Both the position numbers and the translations under genes were made by a program. The notes below the pieces were generated by a model, which was not told the origin of the DNA, did not search any database, and saw only the letters and a list, made by a program, of their open reading frames with translations. Source: Haliotis asinina (Eukaryota > Mollusca > Gastropoda > Lepetellida > Haliotidae). Taken from it: a DNA stretch of 64,000 nucleotides. Below, piece by piece: positions 1 through 11,099 of the stretch; the first letter of the stretch is position 1, and every line of letters begins with the position of its first letter. The DNA lies in contig NC_090280.1 in NCBI RefSeq assembly GCF_037392515.1, positions 61,145,504 to 61,209,503 on the forward strand, read 5' to 3'.

Positions 1-129
1 GGATGTCTCCACAAAGACTGGGTCATCCCAATGGTATTTAGAAGTGTATAATGATCGGGTTTTTTTTCCTGGGTCGATACCAAAGACGGGAATGTTGCAC
101 CGATTTGTAAGTAGCCGATCGTCGACCAG

Positions 130-257
130 ACAATCGAAGACTGCTCTAAATCCAGGCTTCGATTCACCACACGGATACAGTATGTGAGTCCATTTCTTCA
201 TCATGATATTCCTGGAATATTGCTAAAACCTAGTCTTCTTCACTCACTCACTCACTC
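130..257 (+). repeat. tRNA-headed SINE (second family), 3' part with CACT tail
   Basis: A B-box-like stretch near 155-167 (ggcttcgattcacc) is followed by a body ending in 'gatattcctggaatattg' and a (CACT)n tail at 240-257. The layout matches the better-preserved minus-strand copy at 48526-48693. The A-box half is not clear here, so this is a diverged or 5'-incomplete copy. Confidence 0.55.
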
Positions 258-689
258 GCGGTTATGCAGCTGTAGCTGATTCTGGGTGTGCTTAATTCTA
301 ATTCCCTCACTCGACTTCCAGAGTGGGACAGGATAACATAAGGTTCAATAACTATCTTTAGTAAATGACATCGTTTTGTTCATTTTAAGAGGGTATATTC
401 CGCTGGCTAAACTACACCGGTCCCCTGCCCAGACGAATATCAAAGTCGATGCACAAGACTATCTCGGATTTAGGCTGCTATGAAAGCGGACCAGTTGCAG
501 TGGATTCTCCCGTTTGAACCAGTCTTTGCAGAGCATATATGTACTTACTATAGGGCATGGCTGAATGAAGTACAACAAGGCACCGTCATGACTTCTTATT
601 TCGGTATATGATGCGTGAAAATAAAAATAAGGATTTCTGAGAAGTCACTAGTGTGACTGAATAAAGCACACAGAAAGGGAACGTTGTCT
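258..689. other. Gene-free stretch
   Basis: No open frame of useful length, splice-compatible exon or recognised repeat was seen here. It is AT-rich anonymous DNA leading into the 40-bp tandem array. Confidence 0.5.
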
Positions 690-890
690 TTTACGTCATC
701 ATTTGATGTACACACTTTATCTAAGGAATTTCACGTCATTATTTGAAATAAACACTTTATCTAAGGAATTTCACGTCATTATTTGAAATAAACACTTTAT
801 CTAAGGAATTTCACGTCATTATTTGAAATAAACACTTTATCTAAGGAATTTCACGTCATTATTTGAAATAAACACTTTATCTAAGGAATT
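690..890. repeat. 40-bp tandem repeat (minisatellite), about five units
   Basis: Four almost identical 40-bp units start at 732, 772, 812 and 852, each with 'cacgtcattatttgaaat' followed by 'aaacactttatctaaggaat'. A diverged first unit covers about 691-731. The near identity indicates recent expansion by slippage or unequal exchange. No coding role is visible. Confidence 0.9.
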
Positions 891-1202
891 GGGAATACTG
901 AGGTGTTATCCTTTTCATGACTATCACATGTGTTAGTTTGATGCGGGAGAATATCTCAAAGTGAGACAGGTGAGCTATGCTTACCATTCTGTGAAACCCA
1001 TTCGAATATGCTACAAAAATGGAAGCGAATCTGACTGGAGAGGGATTCGAGCCGTCGATCAATCGTTTTGTTTCACCCTTAGAGCTGCTTTGAGCTCCTC
1101 GCACTGGTATACCATCAAATCTACGACAGGACCAAACCGTACTTCATTCTCTTCAGTCTACTTAGACGTCTTTAAATGTTGGCAGTAACAATCCGTAAAC
1201 CC

Positions 1203-1480
1203 ATGCGGCCACCTCAGTGGTGTAGTGGTTAGAGTGTTCACTCGGAGAGCGGCAGGTCGTGGGTTCGACCCCCGTCTGTGTCATACCAAAACACTTTAAA
1301 ATATGGTACTTGCTGATCCCGTAAGAGTACTTGAAGGAGTTGTCGGTTCAGAGTCTTCACGTTTCACTGCAGCATGGTATCTCAGTGAGCTAGCACCATA
1401 AAACCAGCTTAAGTCTGGGCTAGTACAAGCAGTCTCACATACGCACTAACAGACGTCGTCATGCGAGTTACACATTCTTA
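1203..1480 (+). repeat. tRNA-derived SINE with A and B boxes (third family)
   Basis: A pol III promoter-like head is present. The A box is near 1218 (tggtgtagtggttagag) and the B box is at 1262-1272 (ggttcgacccc). The tRNA-like head runs straight into an unrelated body of about 180 bp with no acceptor-stem closure, as expected for a SINE rather than a functional tRNA. The body family and the exact 3' end could not be determined. Confidence 0.65.
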
Positions 1481-1654
1481 AGTGTGACGAAACCTCATGT
1501 CACCTGACTTCACTGTGAATTCAAGCGTTAGTATTGGGTCAAATTCCATACTCCACTGTGGTCATTGGTTATTGAGCCAGCCTCGTCAACATTTGCAAAC
1601 TACATCTGGAAGACTGACCAACTCCGCTGACTAAAATATCGTTTTGTAATAAGT

Positions 1655-1740
1655 ACACAGTTTTGTAAACATATTTGTGTCGGCGATACCGCCATGAAGT
1701 TGGAACACTGCTGAGTGCGTCGTTATAAAACAAATAAACC
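1655..1740 (+). repeat. 3' fragment of the main SINE
   Basis: The segment 'aacactgctgagtgcgtcgt' and its flanks match the 3' end of the main SINE (consensus 'atattgctgagtgcgacgta'), read on the plus strand. It is 5'-truncated and has lost its tail. Confidence 0.5.
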
Positions 1741-2875
1741 AACCAACGTGTAGATGACGAAATTCTATGGAAGTAGGATTATATTTATTTTAATACACAA
1801 AGAAGCTAATTGTTGAATTTGGTCCATATGTATTTTTTAGTTAGGCACAAGCCATCATTGTTATTGGTCACCATGAGCTTTACAAACTGTATATAGTCTT
1901 TGCTATATAAACGTTGTGTCTTTTCCGAATACCGTCTCTAGTTTCTCAAGATCCCATCATATTTGGTCGTCATTATCACTTCCTATTTGAGTCTCAATGT
2001 TTAAATCATGCAGTACTTAAGTTACTACAGTTCAATGCTGGATAAACGTGTCGAGTTTCACAGTAAAGGAAAACGTATTGCAGGTCTCCTTTTGGCCCAC
2101 TGGATCTTCATAATATTAACAGATAGTGAAAGAGTCTAGGTAAAAACTTTAGTCATTGAATTGGTTGTCTGTATTCACTTTATGGAGGTGTCCATCGTTG
2201 GGTTCATTCATACCCGCTTGTTAATTACGTTGTCATAGCTCAAATGAAGCATTTCATTTCGTCAGTTAATAAACATTGATGACTTGCAACGTCGCATTTG
2301 CACACAAGGGCATGAACAACCAGCTGGATCTGAAAATGCAGGAATTGATATCATGAACATCGGTCTTCTGAATTGGGATGTTAGCATCTTTGCCACACAG
2401 TCCAAACATGTTGCTCCTGTTATTGCCAATATTAAAAAATAGTTCCTTTTGGTTCTGTAGAGTACATAATGGTGCAGCTGTCTTACGCGCTAACACCAGC
2501 TATACGGTCGACCTTTGGTTGTGACAGTGCATGTGGCTGAGGTGAGGTTCTTCAGTCTGACTTGGTTCTTGCTGGTCAGTATACCCGGGCTCGGGAGCGA
2601 AAGGTAAACGTATCTCACCTTCTCACACCGCACTTTCTGACACCAGTAATATTCAGGACAAGGCGTAAACCCCTTTTACCAATACTCAGTGTATCCAGGT
2701 AAAGTGCATGTATCGAATAATGAAATAAAAGTCACGACACCGTTCCATTTTATTATGCTTTATTTAATGGGACCAGTGAGTGTTCTGCAATTTGTTTTCC
2801 AAGTGCAAAACTGTGGCCGACATCAGGGTGCAACCCGTGCAATCCTAAAGGTTATTATTAAGCAAATTCGTCTCC
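1741..2875. other. Gene-free stretch downstream of the PAN gene
   Basis: This is the 3' flank of the minus-strand PAN gene. A minus-strand AATAAA lies at 2759-2764, about 112 bp beyond the stop codon, and is the best polyadenylation signal. A 76-codon minus-strand frame at 2266-2496 has cysteines but lies beyond the stop and the poly(A) signal; I cannot support it as an exon. Confidence 0.5.
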
Positions 2876-3093
2876 TTAGAATCCAACTAGTTCATGATCC
2901 AACAGTGCCCGCGAAAACATTGGTTCGCCTTTTACATTCACCTTGCAACATTCACCATTGATGTGTTCTTCACAGGTGAATCCAGTACAGTTGATCCGGT
3001 GACATAGTACCGCACATTCAAGACACGACCTCCGCATCGTCCTCACTGTGTGTCCAGTGTGTCTGGTGTAGTACGACCAGCGGAAGGTTCCCT
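2876..3093 (-). CDS. PAN gene, terminal coding exon
   Basis: The acceptor is caaag|AGGGAACC at 3094/3093. The frame begins E-G-T-F-R-W and contains SCLECAVLCHRINCTGFTC and a following GECCK, then stops at TAA 2876-2878. A possible donor after GECCK (gtgaat) would be phase 0, unlike all the other introns, so the exon is taken to the stop. It gives 72 residues with eight cysteines. Confidence 0.75.
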
Positions 3094-6000
3094 CTTTGAA
3101 AAATTAAAAACAAAAATCATGTCATGTACAAAAGAGATTCATTGAAGCTATACATTCTATCCTTTCTGATTCACCACGTCGAGAGAAGTTGTCAAAATTA
3201 ACTGTAACCAGAATGAGCAATGTTGCTGCTACATTTTGATTTAGTGTGCATAAATGTGAATGAAGATTTTTTTATGTCGTTTTTCGCAATATTCCAGGGA
3301 TTGTACAACAGGGGAAGCCAGAAAAGAGTTTCATACATTGTATCATACACAGACCGTATACACATTTAACCTATATACCTATGTCTAGTCCAAGACAGAA
3401 TACAACCATTTCTGAGACAATCGTTTTATGAGTCATCCACGACAGTATCATCGGACGACCAGCAGTGACCCACAGGCATACATCAACACGTTACCACCAC
3501 TAGTTGTAACTTACCTGCGTTCTGTCTGCCATCAGTGGACTTGGTTGTCTGTGTGGTTGTCGATGATGTAGTCGATGATGTAGTCAATGACGTCGTTGGT
3601 ATTGAGGTTGACTCTGCTTGATCAACTATTTCAACGAAAGGAATTCTTTCAGTCAAAGATTACGCGCTAGAATCGACAATTGGTATGAAAAAGTGCATAT
3701 CAGTATGTCTATGATGCAGCTATCCTATATGAGACGTGCAGATATTGCCTTGAATTTTTTTCAAATTCGTACTTGTGAATAGTTTTAGGGTTTGACATTG
3801 TATTTGTACTATAAATATCCACACTATATTTCAAATGTTGGCGAGCGAGCGAGCGAGTTTAGTTTTACGTCGCACTTAGCAATATTCCAGCTATATGGCG
3901 ACGGTCTGTAAATAATCGAGTCTGGACCAGACAATCCAGTGATCAACAACGTGAACTTCGATCTGCGCAATTGGGAACCGATGACGTGTCAACCAAGCCA
4001 GCTAGTCTGACCACCCGATCCCGTTAGTCGCCTCTTACGACAAGCATAGTCACCTTTTATGGCAAGCATGGGTTGCTGAAGGCCTATTCTACCCCGGAAC
4101 CTTCACGGGTTTCAAATGTTGGGATACCTGGCCATACGGAATACCTGAAGGGTGACCAAATAGTGACTTGTCTGATAGCATGTCATCATACTGTTAGCCT
4201 AAAGCGGAACTCACGATGTTAATCAATTGTTTGACAGGCCCACACTTCTTTTCTTAAACACAGACTTTACGATCTCAACTATTGCCAGGGCATAAAACAC
4301 GGAGACAAATTATCACATATCACATGTTCTCATTGGGAAACAATTTCTTGAGCACACACATGACATAACCATCTCCTTAACAAATCCCGGGTACACCATG
4401 CTTACATAAGGTGTGATATCTTTTAGAGTTCACATATAAAACAAAATCATAAGTTAAGCATTTTCTATGAGTGTTGATGGTGTAAATGAAAATGGGACTT
4501 TCTGAGTTCCCCATATACATTCTGTAATGTTTCTTCGGTTTATACGCAGTATGTCCCATTGTACATATTCATTAGGAATTCCAAGCAATTTAAGTTTACA
4601 GTTCATATTAGACAGTTTACAGTACTCCTTGTTGTTTAAACTCATGGAAATTATATTCAGCTAAATAACAAATGAGTTTGGAGTTTCGAGAATTGAATAG
4701 TGAATAAATAGATATGTCATGTCCATCGTTTTTCTATGGGATGAGACTTTTTTATTTCTGTAAATATGGTGCAACCGACCAATATATGACTCTCATTTTC
4801 AAGGGATAAAAAGGACCTACACAATATATCTATATCATTTACGATACTCTGTACTCACTGGAACAATCATGAGCCACATACAGAGTATGGCCTTGCTTCT
4901 GTTGTATGTCCTCCTTGACGAAGTGAAACATGCAGCCATTCCAATCCGGTTCCACTGCTGCACAGTTGGCAACAACATAGCAGAGGCTTACGCAGTCCTC
5001 TTCGTATACGTTTGAAATTTTGTAGCCACCAGACATTCCAACATGCTTTCGTTTCTTCATACACATACCTGAACAAAATGTTTCATTGGTAAATCAAATC
5101 AAACGAATGCTCCGACTCATTATCAGACTGATTTACTGGCAGCAGCCTACACACATGAGATCAAGGGTGCCATTCCACTGACATTATCATAAGATCAATC
5201 TTAGCAAGTTACGCCATGATCGACTTAGCTAAAAGTGACGCCCGTTCCGTTATCTGATGTTAGGCTGATCGTAGCCAGTTTCGATCTTACGATCCGATCC
5301 TGATGCGAGATAGTAAAATGCGAGGCACGAGTTATCCCCCTTTACACAGTCGGCCAGACAATGGAAGTAGTTTTGGAACCGTTAACGTGGAGAAGAAACC
5401 GGGAGTGAGAGAGAGCAGTTTTTCTCCTGAGAATATACCAGTCCCATTTGATATACACTGTAAGTCCCCATGGTAGTGTTAGCGCTGTTTCGCCACAGAT
5501 TAATGAAGCAGATGTTTTGGTTGGTTATGAGCAGCTTAGACTTTGGATGTTAACTTTAGGATTGCCTTTGGTCAGATCGGTTAGTGGAACAGTGTGCCGA
5601 TCGTTACGTCACGCTAAGATTGGGATTTTGGGCGTATTCGTAGGATTGACGTAGGACTAAGATCGGTTATCAGAACGGGACCCAGACTGTGATATCCATA
5701 TCAAATACCTCACTATCGAACAACCATTTCTTGTTTGGTTTATTGCTGGCCACAGTCAAACACAGTCTGTATTCCTTTACCGGGTAGACTATTTTCGAGT
5801 TACGTGTAAACTCTTCAGGAAAGATAATACCGTGGAGAATCAAGACTCAAAGAGAAGCATCGAATCATTCATAATTATAATCTTTAATTAATTCAAGCCT
5901 GTTTTCAAGATAATCCGAAGAACTTGTTTTATGAGGGAATGTGCCCAAAGGTTAGTTAATAAGTATTTATTTTGGTTACCACGGCAGCTGAAACATGTAA

Positions 6001-9000
6001 ACATACATCTCTAATGTAAACATGAATTACCAATCAACATCTGAAACGATTTTGATGCATTTATTTCTTGACAGGAAACCCTAGTGTGCAAATGATAACA
6101 GATTTTGTCACAAGTGTATTTGCATAAGGAAAATATCACTCCCTTCTGTTAATCGATATTTGCCCGTCCAAAGACTTGTGATTTGTTGTGTCATAACCCC
6201 AAATGACAGAAAATATTTTTTTCCTTTTGCTGGCCAGCTACATAAACAACTTACCCCGTTGTATCATCTGGCAGTGGTAGGCTTTTACTAGTTGTATGAT
6301 TTGTACGACATCAAATGCAATGGCTTCGGAATTTCTGTTTGTATGGGACCAGCAGGAATCGTCGTCAAAGTTCCAGTCCACCTTTCCGACTGTTGTGGTG
6401 TTTAGGCTGCTCGTCATACACTCGCCAAGGCTTGTGAGGCCCTCCTTGTGTCCCTCATAGGAAAAGGTGCTGGCCCTCAGCGTTACGCAACGACCTGTAA
6501 TATCAATGCTGCACATGTTTAGACGTTTACAATGGCACAGAAATGTCTCACACATGCCAATGTAGGTAGGAAAGGGAGATACTATCAATTTCCGGACCAT
6601 GGCCTGTCACGGATACGTCACAGTGCAGATGACGTTTGGCGTGTCTGACGGACGTTTTACCAGCCCCATTCATGCCCACAATGTGAAGAATTTGCATTCA
6701 GTAAACTGTTTCATAACACCTGGTCAAGAAAGGACACATGAAGAATCAGTATTTGTAACCTGATTGTTTCGTAATCTGAACAACATGCCCGCAATGTGAA
6801 GAAGATGAATTCAGTTAACTTAAATGCACCACATCTGATTAAGAAAGTTCGCATTGAGGATAAAAAATAACGAAACACCAGACGAAAACGAAAACATTAG
6901 TTGAACAAACGGTAAACATGGCTCGAACTAAGAAACTGTTCATATAAAACAGAACAGAACATGGGTATATCAATAATGATACTTGTTCACAAATCCAGCT
7001 CTTGCAACACCGGCTTTGGGTTAGTCAAGAGGTTAAAGTCTTCACTCCATGCGTCGAAGACCGGGGTTTGATTCCCCACATTGGTAAAATGTTTCATGCA
7101 TATATCTAGTGTACCCTGTTGTGATAGAGATTCAATTCAAGACGGCTAAAATGACTTCCAGCATAAGGTATATATTAAGGCTGCTGAGGAATTTCAGTAC
7201 TACTTTCTTTACAAACAAAACAATTCACACAAGATTAAGGCTGCATCTTCAGAGGTCAAGCAGCTCCCTTGGTTTGATATTTCCTATTGCATTTAAGTCA
7301 GTTAAAATTGTATGTACTAGCTTCAAATGATACCCTTAACATTTTTCGCCTAGACTTTGCTGCTGACAGGAAACACATTTTCTTGCAATTTCATTGTATT
7401 GACATGTTTAAAGTTCCAGCTTGTGACATGAAAATATAACATAAATACTTTTCACAGTCAAATATCATTTTGCAGTGCGTACTGAATCTGAACTAAACAT
7501 ACCTGTAGAGCATGTATTCAGTTTCGTTGCTTGGGTGTCTCCGGTTCGAAGCTTCTCTCCTGACTGCATTGTTGTCTGGTGAACCCGACATCTTGACGTC
7601 ATGGCAAACCAGGTATACGCCTGGCATGATTCCATAAACATGCACAATGTTCTGCATTCTTCTTCCTGAGTCAGACCAGTCAGCTCGTCTTTGCCTGCAT
7701 ACACGTAATTACTGGTAGATTCAAAGCACACCGAGTCTGTAAATGAAAAGTAAAATGGCATTTTCAAAACAAATAATGAAGTCCTATTTGCTTTCTACAG
7801 TATTCGGTTCCGACCATATCATAAGCATATATTTTTGAATAACTGCCAAATGATATTGAAACTAGTCCACTGTGGCTCCCCGTCACAAACACTTGCAAAG
7901 GCATGTCAGTATTCAGTCAAGTATTCAATATCGTTTCCCACGGCCATTTCCTTTCTTTTGATTTTTACTTATTTGGCTTCACATTTGGCCCAACATTTAA
8001 TTCGATTCAATAATGTGAAAACCTGCTTCATCCATATCCCAAGCCCTAATCTTGTGCAGGCACCTACATGATGTTTCAGAAATGGCGTGTGTGAGAGGGA
8101 CCAGTTTTATGGGAAATATTTAAGCGTTCATTACTGTGGGCTGGACGTTAAGCTTTATCACCTCTAAACAAAGGAAACAAAGAAACAAAGATCAAGGAAA
8201 GATAGGGCGATAGATTTTTATCTCGCTGTAAACAAATCCTTAATATGTTACCGTAGATGAGGTCGCACACAATCTTCTTGATGGTGACACAGTCTCCGAT
8301 TTTGGACAAATGATGCTTTCTCGGGAATAAGAGGCAGTCTCTAGTTTTGACATTCCACTGTAAATATGAGCATCTGTCGCTGTTAAGAGAGAGGCACTGT
8401 TCCATGCATCCTAGAACTGTCTTGGTAGTATTAAAGGGGCCCCTCCCTCTCATGCACTGCTTTTCGTTGTGGAGTACATCAATGCACTGGCAAGCTGTTA
8501 CAATGTACAATCATGCAGTCACTTTGTAAATGAAGTAAAAGTAGAATAGATGTCAGTCATCTCAATGTGGAAAATTAGAGGTGATTTGAGAAGAAGTAAG
8601 TTTCAGTAATATTTCGATCGTTTACTGGATGCCAGTCCAATCGTCAGGCAGGGCAATAACAATTATTAGCTCTAGGACATTTTTTAATGATATCCTAGAT
8701 GCATCGAGCCACCCCGATCTATACATTTACTTACCAATGGGGAAGCGGAACTGTTGAAAGAATATATGTGGTTCAAAACGTATTGATTAGTTTCTGCGAA
8801 CGCTTTGATATCATCAAACTGAACATAAGGAATCCCAAAGGAGAAAAAATATATATATTGGATATATTGTTTATATAAATGAACTAGACATAGACAGTCT
8901 GACTGAACAGAAATGATACCAAGTATTCATTTTTCGCTTTGGAAAGGTGAATAAAATAAACAAAAAGAAAAAATATTTTATTGGTTTCCTGTTTCACATA

Positions 9001-10605
9001 AACACACGCCTTCACAAACTTAACACAGGCCAAGAATAGCCTGGCATGTTATGTTTCAGTTACCACCAACCAATGTTGATCATTTAATTTCACTAAATGA
9101 GAAAAGGGAAGTTTATGTTAATGTTTCACAATACATACACGTTTTCTAATCAGCAACATTTCATTGTGCAGCATTCAGCACTACATGTTACTAACAGACA
9201 GAAAGCAATAAAATCTCAATGTCAAAATGACGGCACAAATAATGGTGGCGTGTGCTCCTGTGAATACAGCGCATGACACAAATCAGTTGAAGGTAAGTAT
9301 CGTTATGCGCATTTGGATGGGTGACCATGCTTGGGAACTTGACTCCTGAAACATTTCTTTTTTGACTCCTGGGAGTTTCTCCTGAGAAACCTGACCCACA
9401 ACGAAGCACCTGTGATGCATGTGATCTCACCTTTGGCAAGAGAGTTGGTTCAAAATTGCCTCAGCAGAAAATGGAAACACGGTGAGATAAGTCATCTAAC
9501 TAATGACCTTGTGACACCTCACAGGCAGCCTGGGTTATCTAGGGTAATAACCTCCTAGACCTTTGGAGGAGCCACATAAATATGTGCCAGATGCATGTCA
9601 CTCCTTTTCCATTTGAAATCTATTGCGCCATTGATGAAATCATCAATAGTTCCTTAAAGATGATGATGGCGGCATGTTGTAATCCAACATATCGTATCTT
9701 TTAAGGCAACCAAATGCCAGGTCATATAACTTGTGACACGCATGATTGGAGTAACGACATTCTCACTATCCCTATTTTCGTGGCAAAATGGGGGTATCAA
9801 AGAATGTAACATGCCTTTCTCGGGAAAAAGAACAAGATAAATAGTTGTGAAAATTATATGAAAGTATGACCGGAAATCAGTGATGACATCAGGTGTTTGA
9901 GGTTGAGTTCGTCATGCCCTGACGTACCGGTAGTCGGCTGCTGAACTCGTGGTAGAGCAGGACCGATTGTGAATAAAAGTAATGCAATCGGCATTTCGGT
10001 AGCGTTTCGTTTCCAGGCAATTTTACATCTTTAAGGGTTGATGATCACGAAAACATAAGAAAACAAGTTAAAGAAAACTGAAAGTAAGCGTCAAACACTG
10101 AAAACAAAATGGCTGCAGAAAATGGTTCATTTTGTGCTGATCACATTATTGTTACCTAGATTGTACTGGGATTGTGAGGAAACAAATAGTATTCAGTGTT
10201 ATGCCAATACGCATATTTTTCATGAAGAATAAATATGGATAAAACAATGTTAAATCTATTCATATTTGAACGTCATGTACAAAAACATTCCCACTTTTCA
10301 TGTTATGCCTAATAATTTGGTCAAAACAACCCGAGGCAGGTTTGAATTCAACATCTTGTAATATTCAACGATCCCTTAAATAAGCTTTCTTGTGACTTGA
10401 CTTTGATTCATGAAACACATTTTACCTGAGACGTTGACCAACAACATGACGTTGAGATTTGAGAAGCATCAAAGAATACAACACATCTTACCTGTGACGG
10501 AGAACAAAGCATGACGTTGACAACATTTGAGATGCATCAAAGAATACAACACATCTTACCTGAAAAAGGCAGGTAGAGCAAGACGATGGCAATAGGAACA
10601 CGCAT
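2876..10605 (-). CDS. Secreted multi-PAN/apple-like domain protein (seven coding exons, 433 aa)
   Basis: Predicted secreted or surface cysteine-rich protein. The coding exons on the minus strand are 10605-10560, 8494-8252, 7736-7503, 6494-6255, 5068-4859, 3625-3515 and 3093-2876. They sum to 1302 nt (433 codons plus TAA). All six introns are GT...AG and phase 1, so each internal exon is a symmetric module, a classic layout for exon-shuffled extracellular domains. In order: a signal peptide (MRVPIAIVLLYLPFS); four modules of 70-81 residues with PAN/apple-type cysteine spacing (for example EEECRTLCMFMESCQAYTW and EEDCVSLCYVVANC); a Thr/Ser linker; and a terminal module rich in cysteine. PAN domains bind proteins or glycans outside the cell, so adhesion, mucosal or immune recognition is possible, but no specific function can be assigned. 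Broken plus-strand copies of two exons lie at 17.4 and 29.0 kb. The exon structure is firm; the PAN family label for modules 3 and 5 is less certain. Confidence 0.8.
3515..3625 (-). CDS. PAN gene, Thr/Ser-rich linker exon
   Basis: A 111-bp symmetric phase-1 exon. The acceptor is tgaaatag|TTGATCAAG and the donor AACGCAG|gtaag. It encodes a run of threonine and serine (TTSLTTSSTTSSTTTQTT) that is expected to be heavily O-glycosylated and extended. It separates the four N-terminal modules from the C-terminal module. Confidence 0.75.
3842..4109 (-). repeat. Main SINE, full-length copy with target-site duplication
   Basis: About 268 bp. Read on the minus strand it starts 'acccgtgaagg' and ends 'gtaaaactaaactcgctcgc' in a CACT-derived tail. 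It is flanked by a perfect 13-bp duplication, tttcaaatgttgg, at 3829-3841 and 4110-4122. It sits in the intron between the linker exon and module 4 of the PAN gene. Clear tRNA A/B boxes were not seen. Confidence 0.9.
4859..5068 (-). CDS. PAN gene, module 4 exon
   Basis: A 210-bp symmetric phase-1 exon. The acceptor is ttgttcag|GTATGTG and the donor GTTCCA|gtgagt. It encodes 70 residues with the PAN-like core NVYEEDCVSLCYVVANC followed by WNGCMFH and a final HDCS. Confidence 0.8.
6255..6494 (-). CDS. PAN gene, module 3 exon
   Basis: A 240-bp phase-1 exon. The acceptor is gatattacag|GTCGTTGC and the donor CAACGGG|gtaag. It encodes 80 residues with GRCVTLRAS, GECMTSSLNTTTVGKVDW and DDDSCWSH, plus a closing HCQM. 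It has fewer cysteines than a standard PAN domain, so it may be a divergent module. A broken paralogous exon at 29047-29562 keeps both splice sites and most of this protein sequence, which supports this as a real exon. Confidence 0.8.
7011..7100 (+). repeat. tRNA-like SINE head fragment (second family)
   Basis: A B-box-like 'gggtttgattccccacat' lies near 7063-7080, preceded by a 'gttagtcaagaggttaaag' A-box-like segment. It is short and lacks the tail. It lies in the intron between modules 2 and 3 of the PAN gene. Confidence 0.4.
7503..7736 (-). CDS. PAN gene, module 2 exon
   Basis: A 234-bp symmetric phase-1 exon. The acceptor is catttacag|ACTCGGTG and the donor CTCTACAG|gtatgt. It encodes 78 residues with the clearest PAN/apple pattern in the gene: CFES, then EEECRTLCMFMESCQAYTWF, TSRCRVH and a closing NTCST. 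Confidence 0.82.
8252..8494 (-). CDS. PAN gene, module 1 exon
   Basis: A 243-bp symmetric phase-1 exon. The acceptor is cattgtaacag|CTTGCCAG and the donor CATCTACG|gtaac. It joins the signal-peptide exon to give the mature start ACQCIDV, then VLGCMEQCLSLNSDRCSYL and RDCLLFP. The cysteine spacing is PAN-like. A frameshifted copy is at 17422-17632 on the plus strand. Confidence 0.82.
8495..10410. other. First coding intron of the PAN gene
   Basis: An intron of about 2 kb between the signal-peptide exon and module 1. It is AT-rich with no other exon or clear repeat detected. The small frames here show no recognisable motif. Confidence 0.5.
10411..10562. repeat. Local duplication carrying repeated splice-donor sequence
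   Basis: Two 65-bp units start at 'atgacgttga' 10446 and 10511. Each ends in 'acacatcttacctg', which on the minus strand is a caggtaagatgtgt donor. A weaker third copy (tttacctg) is at 10421-10428. Only the unit nearest the signal-peptide exon has that exon attached to its donor. Confidence 0.75.
10560..10605 (-). CDS. PAN gene, signal-peptide exon with start codon
   Basis: The ATG is at 10605-10603. Fifteen codons plus one base (MRVPIAIVLLYLPFS, then G) end at the donor TTTTTCAG|gtaagatg. The leucine/valine/isoleucine core is a typical signal peptide. The phase-1 end joins exactly to module 1 to complete an alanine codon. Confidence 0.8.
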
Positions 10606-11010
10606 TGTTCTTTGCTGCTGCTCTGTCTACCTTCTGAACATAATGTGTGCTTTCAATTATTTGTATGAAGAAATTAATATTCCTCATCAAAGTAATATCT
10701 TGACGTGTTAAAATATATCTTCTATACACGTGGGGCATTAGATGAATAACAGGATAAACATGATATCTTTTAGGAGTTCGCATTTTGTCAAAATAATTTA
10801 TAACTATCAGGAAAAATATAATTACCAACATCCCTTGAGCAAAAAGTAGATATAAAGACGCACGTGTGATTAATGATCAATATTTTACAAACATAAATCA
10901 TTTTCCTGTAAAGACTGAAAAAGGTGGTTTTGCATTTGCCATCAAAATAAACTAACACAAATCAGAGTTCATTCCAAAACTGCATAAAGAGTCACACAAT
11001 GAGTCGGGGG

Positions 11011-11090
11011 TGACGTCATCCACAGCAAGTGTAGCGGCTCTGGGCAGCCATACATACTAACACTGACGTTGTAGTCAGCGGATGACGTCA
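11011..11090. promoter_or_regulatory. Pair of inverted CRE-like sites upstream of the PAN gene
   Basis: Two perfect TGACGTCA palindromes at 11011-11018 and 11083-11090 lie about 400-480 bp upstream of the PAN gene start codon. Their flanks are also partly mirrored (gtgacgtcatccac, and gcggatgacgtcac reading inwards). CREB/ATF factors bind such sites; regulation of this gene is an inference from position. Confidence 0.4.
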
Positions 11091-11099
11091 CTAGGAATT

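Noticed and set aside
1203..1290. Functional tRNA gene
   Set aside because: A and B boxes are present, but the sequence does not close into an acceptor stem and continues directly into a repeat body, as in a SINE.
2266..2496. Last exon of the PAN gene
   Set aside because: The gene model already ends in a stop at 2876 followed by a poly(A) signal, and joining this frame would need a phase-0 donor unlike all the other introns.
5150..5690. Large foldback element
   Set aside because: Scattered inverted similarities (cccgttccgttatctga against ttatcagaacgggac) are too weak and interrupted to call a defined element.
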